A stretch of 13,042 nt of DNA from UBA9619 sp964630665 (GTDB taxonomy: Bacteria; Pseudomonadota; Gammaproteobacteria; Arenicellales; UBA868): positions 1-13,042 of the forward strand of contig CAZVVN010000082.1 of the NCBI GenBank assembly GCA_964630665.1, given 5' to 3'. The notes beneath the pieces are model-generated. The model did not search any database, was not told the DNA's origin, and saw only the letters and a program-made list of their open reading frames with translations. Position numbers and translations under genes: made by a program. This document shows, piece after piece, positions 6,035 to 13,042 of this stretch. Positions within the stretch are counted from its first letter, which is position 1, and the number at the start of each line of letters is the position of its first letter.

Positions 6035-7102
6035 ATGCTCTGGAAGAACTTCAGGCGCGGAGCGTTTTTCTGGTCATTCGTACTGCTCTCGGCTTATCTT
6101 GTTTATGTCTACCCGATACAACGGCTGACGCAGTGGCTGGGTCACCCTGTACTCCTTAACCTGTTCTCCATCGTGTGTCTGTGGTTGTTCGTGACAGCAG
6201 TTCTGTGGTTGTCTTTTCGGCGTAGCAGTCGGCTACTCGAGCTTGTTCTTTTCAACTGGATGGGTATCGGCTTTGTTTTTTTCAGCTTGTGTTTTGTCTA
6301 CGATCTCGCTCGACTCGGGTTTACCCTGAACGACTCCGCGGCCGCTATCGTCATCATCCTGATCGGCACCTCACTGGTGGCCTACGCCTTTACCACGGCA
6401 CAGGGCATCTCGCGCAAGAATCTGAAGATCCACGCTGGCAAACTGATCAGAGACTATCGTCTCGTCCAGATCAGCGATGTACACGTCGGTTCGCGCAGTG
6501 GCGCATTCCTGAAGAAGATCGTCGACGGAATCAATGTTCTGCACCCGGATATCGTGCTGATCACCGGGGATTTCTTGGACTCCAGCCGGGCCGGGCCTGA
6601 CGACATCGCCGCCCTTAAAGATCTGCAGGCACCGGTGTATTTTTCGATCGGCAATCATGAGCGTTACGCCGGCCTGGAACGGGTAGTTCCTCTGCTCGAA
6701 GGTGCGGAAGTTATCGTGCTTCGTAACCGCAGTGTCAGTAAAGACGGGCTGCAACTGATTGGTATCGATGACGCCGAAGACAAAGATCAAGTCCAGCATA
6801 TACTTGAAAGCATCGACCTGGAACCGGATTGTTTCAAAGTGCTGCTCTATCACAGGCCACTGGGCTGGGAAGCTGCCGTCGATGCCGGGGTCGATCTGAT
6901 GCTCTGTGGCCACACGCACAATGGCCAGATCTTTCCTTTCAACTGGCTGGTCCGCCAGCAGTTCCGAATCATTCATGGGTTACATCGACGTGGAAATTGC
7001 CACCTGTACGTGTCTTCCGGAACCGGCACCTGGGGGCCTGCGATGCGACTGGGTTCGCGCAACGAGATCACCTGCATCGATCTGATTACGACCAGATCCT
7101 GA
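6035..7102 (+). CDS. Membrane-anchored calcineurin-like metallophosphoesterase
   Basis: The 355-residue protein has an N-terminal membrane module and a C-terminal catalytic domain. Four hydrophobic segments lie at about 12-29, 40-60, 69-90 and 102-120. The metallophosphoesterase domain follows from about 140 with every metal-binding block: Asp148-Val-His150, GD at 178-179, GNHE at 206-209, His273, and GHTH at 292-295. With four spanning helices the catalytic domain and the N-terminus should be on the same side of the membrane, and the basic N-terminus (KNFRR) suggests the cytoplasm. The family includes YkuE/YaeI-like enzymes, some of which act on lipid-linked phosphate; the substrate here is not shown. 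The ATG lacks a good Shine-Dalgarno, so the start is only moderately sure. It is the last gene of the rightward run and converges on the broken dioxygenase. Confidence 0.88.
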   Translation: MLWKNFRRGAFFWSFVLLSAYLVYVYPIQRLTQWLGHPVLLNLFSIVCLWLFVTAVLWLSFRRSSRLLELVLFNWMGIGFVFFSLCFVYDLARLGFTLNDSAAAIVIILIGTSLVAYAFTTAQGISRKNLKIHAGKLIRDYRLVQISDVHVGSRSGAFLKKIVDGINVLHPDIVLITGDFLDSSRAGPDDIAALKDLQAPVYFSIGNHERYAGLERVVPLLEGAEVIVLRNRSVSKDGLQLIGIDDAEDKDQVQHILESIDLEPDCFKVLLYHRPLGWEAAVDAGVDLMLCGHTHNGQIFPFNWLVRQQFRIIHGLHRRGNCHLYVSSGTGTWGPAMRLGSRNEITCIDLITTRS

Positions 7103-7152
7103 ATCCCGTCACCAAGGTAGTAAAGTGCAGAGTAGGCCAAAGAACCCATGCT

Positions 7153-7169
7153 GACGAGCACCGCTCGTC
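7153..7169. other. Hairpin between converging genes
   Basis: GACGAGC (7153-7159) and GCTCGTC (7163-7169) form a perfect 7-bp stem around ACC, ending at the stop codon of the minus-strand dioxygenase pseudogene. Being symmetric, it could slow transcription from both sides. There is no T-run on either side, so it is not a standard intrinsic terminator. Confidence 0.35.
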
Positions 7170-7975
7170 TAGCCGAATCGAAACCCGGCAACCTGCGCAC
7201 CCATCAGCACGTCGCTGAACACCCGCTTTCCGGAATTGTCGGAAGCCGCACCTGCTGCGACCATCAGCGGGAGCAGGTGTTCTTCGCGGGGGTGGCAGGC
7301 CCTTGCGAAGGGCGCTGACTCCCAAGCCAAAAGCTGCTGTTGACGCAATTCGCCCTTTTGTTCGCAACTCGCCTTTAGCCAGTCATCGAAGGCCTCAGAG
7401 TCAGGAATGGCCAGTTTTCCGCTTTGCGCCCTGAAACCGGACATGTTGTGGTAACTCATGCCGCTGCCGATGATCAGAACATTTTCTTCGCGCAACGGTG
7501 AGAGTGCCGAGCCTGCAGCCAGGTGTCGTTCCGGATCGAGTTCATTTTGCAGTGACAGACACACGACCGGAATCGAAGCTTCCGGAAAGATCAGCTTCAA
7601 GCGAATGAACACACCGTGATCCAGGCCGCGAATAGGATCCTTTACACAGGGGATGTGCCTTGCCACGAGCAGCGCCTGGACGCGGTCTGCGAGTTCAGGC
7701 GCGCCGGCCGCAGGATAAGTGATCGAGTAGGTGTGCTCCGGAAAACCGTGTTAGTCGTAGATCAGCGACGGCTGGTCGGTACAGCTTACCGAGAACTCGT
7801 TTTCTTCCCAGTGGCCGGAGATGACGAGGATCGCTTTCGGAGCACCGGGCAGATCGGCGGCGAGACCACGCAGCCAATCGGCCATAGGATACCCAGGTAT
7901 CCGACGGACCCGTCGTCCAGTCCATGAAAAACACGGTCCCCCTCCGTGCGGGATAAAGAGAGTAGGCTGAATCAC
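7169..7975 (-). pseudogene. Broken DODA/LigB-type extradiol ring-cleavage dioxygenase
   Basis: The conceptual protein of about 268 residues matches the DODA class (4,5-DOPA dioxygenase-like, LigB superfamily) over its whole length: PTLFIPHGGGPCF, ISGHWEE, GFPEHTY, LDHGVF, GSGMSYHNM and REEHLLPL, with the conserved metal/active-site histidines all present. It is disrupted in three places. First, the T-run at 7927-7931 lacks one base, so FFMDWTTGPSDTW is read in another frame. Second, an extra base at about 7886 restores the frame before MADWLRGL. Third, TAA at 7751-7753 replaces the expected Tyr codon in LIYDY-x-GFPEHTY. In addition DHGVFIRLKL has Arg where Pro is usual. I take GTG 7975 as the ancestral start, with AAAGGTGA just before it. 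It sits 17 nt after the TPR-oxygenase gene. A sequencing-error cluster is the main alternative to true decay. Confidence 0.82.
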
Positions 7976-7992
7976 ACCGCGTCACCTTTGAT

Positions 7993-9675
7993 TCAAACCG
8001 GGATCACGTCGAATGCCATGCTGATCCGCCGCTGCTCAGCGCCGTAGGGAACCGTTCGATGGTAAACGTAGGACGGGAACAGCAACAGCAACCCTTCTTT
8101 GGGCTCGAAATACCGTACCGCGGGTTCGGACCGAGCGTGGAAATGTTGCGGCCGGCTGCCGAATTCTATCCAACCGGCATGGTCGTCGCTGCCAGACACG
8201 ATCTCCGGCACCTCTACGTAATACACACCACTCAGCCAGGCCGAAGGGTGAATGTGTGGGACCTGGTGGCCCTGGGCGTTCAGTACGACTGCCCACAGCG
8301 ACAACCAATAATCGCTGGGTCGACGAATCGCAAAGGGATGATCGACCGTGACCGGCAATTCGGCACAGAATGCCTCGATCGCACCACGCAGCAACGGTTC
8401 AAGTTCGGCAATGGGACCCGGATCGCCAGTCAGCAACTCGCCGGTATGCTTGCCCTCTCGCGTCGCATGGCTGGTCGGAGCGACTGCGAGAGACGGATGC
8501 GCACAGATGTGGTCGGCGAGAGTGCTGTTCAAGGTCCTGAGCGCTTTGGCACCCACCTGATCCTCCAGCGATACCGGCTGGACCATGCTGGCGTAATCCA
8601 CAAGCTTCCGCATGGCGTCCCCATTACCCAATTCATCAAGAACAATGGTCTTGAACGCAAGCAGTGCGGAATCTCCCGGGTGAGCGTCGAGATACCGGTT
8701 ACACAACGCTTCTGCCGACTCTAGATCTCCCTGGTCGAGGTAAAGGTCCCCGAGGTTAACGTGGGCCTGGGCGTGATCTGGAGCGAGCTTGATGGCATTT
8801 TCATAAGCCGCGTGGGCTTGATCGATCTTTCCTGTCTGGTGCAGCGCATAACCCAGGTTGACATGGACTTCGACGTACCCGGGGCGCGCCTCCAGCGCCT
8901 GCCGGTAATACTGAATGGCCTCCTCGAACCGGCCCTTCTCCTGCAGGGCGACGCCCGAGTTGTAGGCGGCATCTGCATGGCCGGGCTGCAACGACAAAGC
9001 CTCACTATAGGCCTTGAGCGCAGCATCAAGCTGAAACATCTCAAACAAAACAGTGCCGCGGTTGTTGTGCCCATCGGCATGACCCGGGGCAAGCACCAGC
9101 AGCTGATCGTGGACTGCCAGTGACTCTTCGAGCCGCCCCAGGACCTTCAGGACATTGCCGAGACCCAGGTAGGCCGGCACGAACCCCGGCTGGATGTTGA
9201 GCACCGTCCGGTAGGCCTCTTCGGCCTCGGTGAGGCGACCGCTGATCTCAATCACCATTGCAAGGTTGAAATGAGCATCCGCGTGATGGGGATCGATCTC
9301 GATCGCCCGCTGGTACTGCTCTTCGGCTTCTGTCAGTCGTCCGAGTGCCTTGAACACGTTACCGAGATTGTTGAAAGCATCTGTGAACTCGGGATCTTCC
9401 ACGAGGGCAGCTTCGAGCATCTGGACACCCCGGGAACCCTCGCCACACTGAAAACAGGCCACACCGCCGAGATTGAGAATCTCGGCATGACGGGGATAGC
9501 GCTGCAGAAACGCCTCGCAAATCCGGCGGGCCTCGTCCGGTAACCCGGCTTCCAGGTAGGTCACCGCCTGCCGATGGACTGTGCTGACCTTCTCGGTGCG
9601 GCGTTTGAGCAACGACGACACCGGTCGGGGCTGACTTTTTGATTTACGGCCAGGCTTTTGTTGTTTGCGAGCCAT
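7993..9675 (-). CDS. TPR-repeat protein with C-terminal 2OG-Fe(II) oxygenase domain
   Basis: The 560-residue protein has three parts. A basic, Lys/Arg-rich N-terminus (about 1-30) comes first. Nine tetratricopeptide units follow with an exact 34-residue period: each unit ends in a Pro, at residues 61, 95, 129, 163, 197, 231, 265, 299 and 333. A C-terminal double-stranded beta-helix domain of the 2OG-FeII_Oxy_5 type begins near 440. The iron site is visible as His474-x-His476 in VPHIHPSAWLSGVYYVEVP, and His539 in FPSYVYHRTVP; Arg550 in RRISMAF suits 2-oxoglutarate binding. The usual His-x-Asp/Glu is His-x-His here, as commonly seen in this subgroup. TPR units probably bind a protein partner or substrate. 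I chose ATG 9675: a longer frame to 9786 would fill nearly the whole gap to the divergent LLM gene, and its first 37 residues are not TPR-like. No signal peptide is seen. Confidence 0.87.
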   Translation of the reverse strand: MARKQQKPGRKSKSQPRPVSSLLKRRTEKVSTVHRQAVTYLEAGLPDEARRICEAFLQRYPRHAEILNLGGVACFQCGEGSRGVQMLEAALVEDPEFTDAFNNLGNVFKALGRLTEAEEQYQRAIEIDPHHADAHFNLAMVIEISGRLTEAEEAYRTVLNIQPGFVPAYLGLGNVLKVLGRLEESLAVHDQLLVLAPGHADGHNNRGTVLFEMFQLDAALKAYSEALSLQPGHADAAYNSGVALQEKGRFEEAIQYYRQALEARPGYVEVHVNLGYALHQTGKIDQAHAAYENAIKLAPDHAQAHVNLGDLYLDQGDLESAEALCNRYLDAHPGDSALLAFKTIVLDELGNGDAMRKLVDYASMVQPVSLEDQVGAKALRTLNSTLADHICAHPSLAVAPTSHATREGKHTGELLTGDPGPIAELEPLLRGAIEAFCAELPVTVDHPFAIRRPSDYWLSLWAVVLNAQGHQVPHIHPSAWLSGVYYVEVPEIVSGSDDHAGWIEFGSRPQHFHARSEPAVRYFEPKEGLLLLFPSYVYHRTVPYGAEQRRISMAFDVIPV

Positions 9676-9798
9676 CTTTGCATTGTACTCTTCGGCCCCC
9701 TGTCCGCACCGGTGGTTGCCCAGACTGCGAAGGTACAGTACTTTCACGCCGGGGCTTCCTCTGGAAACCGCCAGTGTCCGATACACGGAGACAATAAA

Positions 9799-10743
9799 AT
9801 GCGCTACGGCTTTTACCTGCCCACCCGGGGCCCGACCTCGGATCCTGACTCACTCGTGGCAATGGTCGCCGAAGCTGAACGCCTGGCATTCGACTCTACG
9901 GTGATCGCCGACCACATCGTCTTTCCCGTGGCAGTCGAATCCAGTTACCCCTACACGGTCGGGGGAGAATTCCCTGGGGAGGCCGAAGCACTCGAGCAAC
10001 TCTCGCTCATGGCCTTTATCGCCGGCCGGACATCCCGCCTGCGACTGATAACCAGTGTCATGATCGTGCCCCACCGGAATCCAGTCCTCGCGGCCAAGAT
10101 GCTGGCGACTATTGACGTACTCTCAAAAGGCCGGGTCACCGTTGGGATCGGGGTGGGCTGGATGCGCGAGGAGATCGAGGCGCTGGGCTGCCGTGAATTC
10201 GCCCAGCGCGGCGCATTGACCGATGAGTATCTGCAGATCTTCAAGGCTCTCTGGACGGAGGAACCCGTCCGTTTTGAAGGCGCGTTTTACCGTTTTGATG
10301 CTCTTCATTCCCTGCCTAAGCCGGTGCAGAACCCACATCCGCCGATCTGGGTGGGCGGACACAGCCATCCCGCGCTTCGGCGTGTCGCCCGCCTGGCCGA
10401 CGGCTGGCACCCCGTCGGCGCGAACCCGGCCGTACCCCTGCGACCGGCAGAGTTCTCCGCTGCCTGTGAGGAGTTGCAGCGACTGACCGAGGCACAAGGG
10501 CGGGACTACGCCGAACTGACAATCTGCTTCAAGGCACCCCTATACGATAAGGGAAGTCATGCAGAAGCAGCGCAGGATCGACGACCGTTCTCGGGCGGCC
10601 GGTCCCAGATCGTTGACGACATCGGCACCTATGCCGAACTTGGCGTACACGAGTTGATCTTTGATTTTCGTTCCGCAACCTTGGCCGAGACCTTGGACAG
10701 AATGCGGCAGTTTAATGCCGATATCCGGTCACAGGCCGCATAG
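9799..10743 (+). CDS. LLM-class flavin/F420-dependent oxidoreductase
   Basis: This is a luciferase-like monooxygenase superfamily TIM barrel of 314 residues. Hallmarks are MRYGFYLPTRG at the start, the ADHIVFP segment (37-43), RLRLITSVMIVPHRNPVLAAKM (80-101, split here only for description), and SKGRVTVGIGVGWMREEIEALG after it, then HPPIWVGG (180-187) and RLADGWHP (198-205). The pattern fits the family annotated as probable F420-dependent oxidoreductases, but reduced FMN is equally possible. Nothing in the window makes F420. The substrate is unknown. I chose ATG 9799, with GGAG 8 nt upstream; an upstream in-frame ATG at 9658 would add 47 residues without similarity and overlap the divergent TPR gene. 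The TPR gene starts 123 nt away in the other direction, so the gap must hold two promoters. Confidence 0.86.
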   Translation: MRYGFYLPTRGPTSDPDSLVAMVAEAERLAFDSTVIADHIVFPVAVESSYPYTVGGEFPGEAEALEQLSLMAFIAGRTSRLRLITSVMIVPHRNPVLAAKMLATIDVLSKGRVTVGIGVGWMREEIEALGCREFAQRGALTDEYLQIFKALWTEEPVRFEGAFYRFDALHSLPKPVQNPHPPIWVGGHSHPALRRVARLADGWHPVGANPAVPLRPAEFSAACEELQRLTEAQGRDYAELTICFKAPLYDKGSHAEAAQDRRPFSGGRSQIVDDIGTYAELGVHELIFDFRSATLAETLDRMRQFNADIRSQAA

Positions 10744-10748
10744 ATCAC

Positions 10749-10785
10749 TCAGGAATTTCGTAGAATATTATGAGAGTAATCCTGA
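10749..10785 (+). other. Stem-loop just after the LLM gene
   Basis: TCAGGA(a)TT pairs with AATCCTGA, 8 bp with one bulged A, around a long A/T-rich loop. It begins 6 nt after the LLM stop codon. No T-run follows. It could stabilise the 3' end of the LLM transcript; this is weak. Confidence 0.2.
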
Positions 10786-10870
10786 CACTGGTTAACTCGA
10801 TTGAGATCGCATCCAGATACCAATTCCGGTTTACCGATGAGCAACAGTGATGAACAAAAGGTGGTTCTGA

Positions 10871-10924
10871 ATGACTGAATTTCCGTATCATTCGACACCA
10901 AGGAACATTGAGACATGGGTCTGA
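10871..10924 (+). CDS. Possible 17-codon leader ORF overlapping the CoA-transferase start
   Basis: An ATG with AGGTGG 6 nt upstream opens a 17-residue frame that stops at TGA 10922-10924, 7 nt inside the CoA-transferase gene in another frame. Its ribosome traffic would cross the downstream start codon, so it could couple or modulate translation. The peptide (MTEFPYHSTPRNIETWV) has no run of regulatory codons such as a classical attenuator would show. Chance is a fair alternative. Confidence 0.22.
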   Translation: MTEFPYHSTPRNIETWV

Positions 10925-12039
10925 ACCGGGAACTCGAAGGCCTGCTAGTGGTCTCCATGGATCAAGCGGTCGCCGCACCGTACTGCGCTCTGATGCTGGC
11001 CGATGCCGGTGCTCGAGTCATCAAAGTGGAACGCATCGAGGGCGATTTTGCCCGCGGCTACGACAACGGCGCCGATGGCAAAAGCGCATTTTTTGCCTGG
11101 CTCAACCGGGGTAAGGAGTCTGTCAGCCTAGACCTCAACAAGGCTGAAGACGCGATGCTTCTGCACAACATGGTCATGCGGGCCGACATCTTCCTGCACA
11201 ACCTCGCGCCGGGCGCGTTGGCGAGGCGAGGCTTCGATGGCACGGCACTGCGCGCAGAAAACCCCGCACTCATCACCTGCGAGATCACCGGTTATGGGTC
11301 AACGGGCCAGGCGGCGAAGAAAAAAGCCTACGACTTTCTGGTCCAGGCCGAAAGCGGTATCTGTGCCGTGAGCGGCACCGAGGCCGATCCTGCACGGGTC
11401 GGCATATCCATCTGTGATATCTCGTCGGGCCTGACTGCTTTTTCAACCATTCTGCGCGCGCTGATCCAGCGTGGCCGCACAGGCAGGGGTATCGATATAT
11501 CCATATCCATGTTCGATGTGATGGCGGACTTCATGAATTTCCCGCTGCTCGCCCACCGCTATCTTGGGGGTGCCCCTGCACGCATGGGCCTGACGCATGC
11601 ACTGATCGCGCCCTATGGTGCTTACCGGACTGCGGACGGAAACCAGGTGCTGATCGCAATTCAGAGCGATCGCGAGTGGCAGATCTTCTGCGAGGCGGTT
11701 CTGGAACAACCGGACCTGGCAGAGGATGACCGATTCATCAACAACACCGCGCGAGTCAGTCATCGCGTTGAGATGGATGAAGCCATCAATTCGGTCTTCG
11801 GGCGGATGAGCCTGGAGGCCCTGATGGAACTGCTGGACAGCGCGCGAATCGCCAACGGCCGATTGAGCAGTGTCGAAGATCTGTCTAACCATGAGTTTTT
11901 AAAAAAACAGATCGTCAATTACGGCGGTACGGCAATTGAACTGGCCGCCCTGCCGGTTCCGATCGATGGTGATCGCCCGCTTGAGGTCCCTACTCTCAAT
12001 CAACACGGCGATCGGATCAGGCAAGAATTTCAGAGTTAA
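10915..12039 (+). CDS. Class III CoA-transferase (CaiB/BaiF family)
   Basis: This enzyme is expected to move CoA between carboxylic acids, as in the formyl-CoA transferase, CaiB and BaiF group. The 374 residues show the family order: N-terminal LLVVSMDQAVAAPYCALMLADAGARVIKVE (about 10-39), NRGKESVSLDL (64-73), ENPALITCEITGYGSTG (115-131), KAYDFLVQAESGICAVSG (137-154), RVGISICDISSGL and RGRTGRGIDISISMFD. By alignment from memory Asp140 in AYDFLVQ is the catalytic aspartate that forms the acyl anhydride. At 374 residues it is slightly shorter than the usual 380-430. The start ATG has AAGGA 10 nt upstream. The 171-nt gap behind it holds a stem-loop and a tiny leader ORF but no convincing promoter boxes. 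The aldehyde dehydrogenase begins 25 nt downstream, so the two are very likely co-transcribed. Confidence 0.9.
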   Translation: MGLNRELEGLLVVSMDQAVAAPYCALMLADAGARVIKVERIEGDFARGYDNGADGKSAFFAWLNRGKESVSLDLNKAEDAMLLHNMVMRADIFLHNLAPGALARRGFDGTALRAENPALITCEITGYGSTGQAAKKKAYDFLVQAESGICAVSGTEADPARVGISICDISSGLTAFSTILRALIQRGRTGRGIDISISMFDVMADFMNFPLLAHRYLGGAPARMGLTHALIAPYGAYRTADGNQVLIAIQSDREWQIFCEAVLEQPDLAEDDRFINNTARVSHRVEMDEAINSVFGRMSLEALMELLDSARIANGRLSSVEDLSNHEFLKKQIVNYGGTAIELAALPVPIDGDRPLEVPTLNQHGDRIRQEFQS

Positions 12040-12064
12040 CCACGGGTCAGAAAAGGAGAGCGCA

Positions 12065-13042
12065 GTGCACAGCTATCAGAACTATATCAACGGTACATTC
12101 ACGGCAGCGTCTTCGGGAAAAACCTTTGATACCGTCAATCCCTACACCGGTGAGGTGTGGGCTAGTGTTGCCCATAGTGACGCGTCGGATGTCGACAGTG
12201 CTGTTGATGCGGCCCGAAACGCCTTCGATTCCGGCTGGGCAGAGATGAAGCCTACCGAGAGAGGGCGACTGCTGTACAAACTGGCAGACCTTATCGAACG
12301 CGATGCGACTCACCTGGCGGAGATCGAGGTGCGCGACAACGGCAAGCTGATCGCAGAGATGTCTGCCCAGACACACTATATGCCCCAGTGGTACCGGTAC
12401 TACGGCGGCCTGGCTGACAAAGTTGAAGGTGCAGTGATTCCTACCGACAAAGATGGCATCTTCAACTTCACGCGTTACGAACCCCTGGGTGTTATCGGCA
12501 TGATCACCGCGTGGAATTCGCCACTGTTGCTGATGACCTGGAAACTGGCTGTTGCCTTAGCCGCCGGCAACACCGCGATCGTCAAACCTTCGGAATTCAC
12601 ATCCGCGTCAACGCTTGAATTCATGAACCTGATCGAAGAGGCCGGGTTTCCGCCTGGCGTAGTCAACACCGTGACCGGTTTTGGCAAGGATGCCGGAGCT
12701 GCACTGGTGGCCCATCCCGGGGTTGCCAAGATCGCTTTTACCGGCTCAGACCTCTCTGGCCAGAAAATCTATGAGTCGGCAGCCAAAACTTTCAAGCACG
12801 TCACGCTGGAACTGGGTGGCAAGTCTCCTAACATTGTATTCGAGGATGCCGACCTGGAATCAGCTGTCATGGGTGCCATCTCCGGAATTTTTGCCGCGAC
12901 AGGGCAAACCTGCATCGCGGGTTCGCGCCTGTTGCTGCAACGCTCAATCCACGATCAATTTGTTGAACGGCTGATCGAAGTCGCAAAAACAGCACACATC
13001 GGGGACCCGATGTCGCCTGATACCCACGTTGGGCCGGTCACG
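12065..13042 (+). CDS. NAD(P)-dependent aldehyde dehydrogenase (partial, C-terminus cut)
   Basis: The 326 visible residues are the first two thirds of an aldehyde dehydrogenase superfamily enzyme of about 480-490 residues, which oxidises an aldehyde to the acid in the cytosol. All catalytic landmarks that fall in the window are present: Asn151 in TAWNSP, the KPSEFT cofactor-binding stretch (about 177-182), the FTGS turn, general-base Glu249 in LELGGKSPN, and nucleophile Cys283 in GQTCIAGSR. The opening YQNYINGTF and the NPYTGEVWASV segment are typical of betaine-aldehyde and related dehydrogenases, but the substrate is not determined. The start is GTG 12065, with AAGGAG at 12053-12058 six nt upstream, a strong signal. 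It is 25 nt after the CoA-transferase stop; together they suggest breakdown of an aldehyde to an acid that then receives CoA. The frame is open at the right edge. Confidence 0.93.
   Translation, partial: MHSYQNYINGTFTAASSGKTFDTVNPYTGEVWASVAHSDASDVDSAVDAARNAFDSGWAEMKPTERGRLLYKLADLIERDATHLAEIEVRDNGKLIAEMSAQTHYMPQWYRYYGGLADKVEGAVIPTDKDGIFNFTRYEPLGVIGMITAWNSPLLLMTWKLAVALAAGNTAIVKPSEFTSASTLEFMNLIEEAGFPPGVVNTVTGFGKDAGAALVAHPGVAKIAFTGSDLSGQKIYESAAKTFKHVTLELGGKSPNIVFEDADLESAVMGAISGIFAATGQTCIAGSRLLLQRSIHDQFVERLIEVAKTAHIGDPMSPDTHVGPVT

Noticed and set aside
7169..7666. Independent 165-residue protein
   Set aside because: It is the C-terminal part of the same dioxygenase, in the same frame as the N-terminal piece and separated only by the TAA codon; its ATG is internal and two of the family's histidine motifs lie upstream.
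7751..7753. Programmed readthrough or recoding of TAA
   Set aside because: TAA is not a selenocysteine or pyrrolysine codon, no recoding signal is visible, and two frameshifts accompany it.
7695..7985. Separate 96-codon gene on the minus strand
   Set aside because: Only its middle part (FFMDWTTGPSDTW) is meaningful, and that is the shifted piece of the broken DODA dioxygenase.
9676..9786. 37-residue N-terminal extension of the TPR-oxygenase frame
   Set aside because: It fills most of the divergent intergenic gap, up to 12 nt from the LLM start, has no TPR or signal-peptide character, and an ATG with a natural basic N-terminus exists at 9675.
9658..9798. 47-residue upstream extension of the LLM oxidoreductase
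   Set aside because: The family start MRYGFYLP is at 9799 with GGAG 8 nt upstream; the extension overlaps the start of the divergent TPR gene.

Overview
The window looks like chromosomal DNA of a free-living proteobacterium, probably a gammaproteobacterium and possibly marine. This rests on the moderately high G+C content, an AGGAG-type Shine-Dalgarno sequence before several genes, a canonical TPP riboswitch, and the mix of ThiY-type uptake, PhyH and 2OG oxygenases, LLM and PPOX oxidoreductases and a class III CoA-transferase. The taxonomic guess is an inference, because no rRNA or marker gene is present. I see no insertion sequence, phage gene, CRISPR array or tRNA.

Left end, minus strand (about 1983 down to 1): this is a thiamine-precursor uptake operon. 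A plausible sigma70 promoter (1955-1983) leads directly into a TPP riboswitch with a visible P1 stem (1865-1944). Then comes a possible 60-codon ORF with a CxC/CxxC cysteine pattern and a good ribosome binding site, then a ThiY-like periplasmic binding protein whose ATG overlaps that ORF's stop, then a ThiZ-like ABC ATPase that runs off the edge. The permease is presumably outside the window.

Middle, plus strand (2156-7102): six intact genes share one direction but have gaps of 56-262 nt, so they are probably several transcription units. They encode an Asp/Glu racemase family protein, a PPOX-fold flavin/F420 oxidoreductase, an AhpD/CMD-like CxxC protein, a peroxiredoxin-like CxxC protein, a PhyH-type Fe(II)/2OG dioxygenase and a four-helix membrane-anchored metallophosphoesterase. 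The 262-nt gap before the CMD gene is rich in inverted repeats.

Convergent block, minus strand (9675 down to 7169): a TPR protein with nine 34-residue units and a C-terminal 2OG-Fe(II) oxygenase domain is followed 17 nt later by a DODA/LigB-type extradiol dioxygenase. The latter is broken by an in-frame TAA and two mutually compensating frameshifts.

Right end, plus strand (9799-13042): an LLM-class flavin/F420 oxidoreductase diverges from the TPR gene. After it come a class III CoA-transferase and an NAD(P)-dependent aldehyde dehydrogenase cut by the window edge. The last two genes are 25 nt apart and probably form a catabolic operon that oxidises an aldehyde and handles an acyl-CoA.

Most of the window is ordinary metabolic accessory DNA. 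The places most worth a second look are the small cysteine-rich ORF inside the TPP-controlled operon, the decayed dioxygenase, and the structured intergenic region at 3494-3636.
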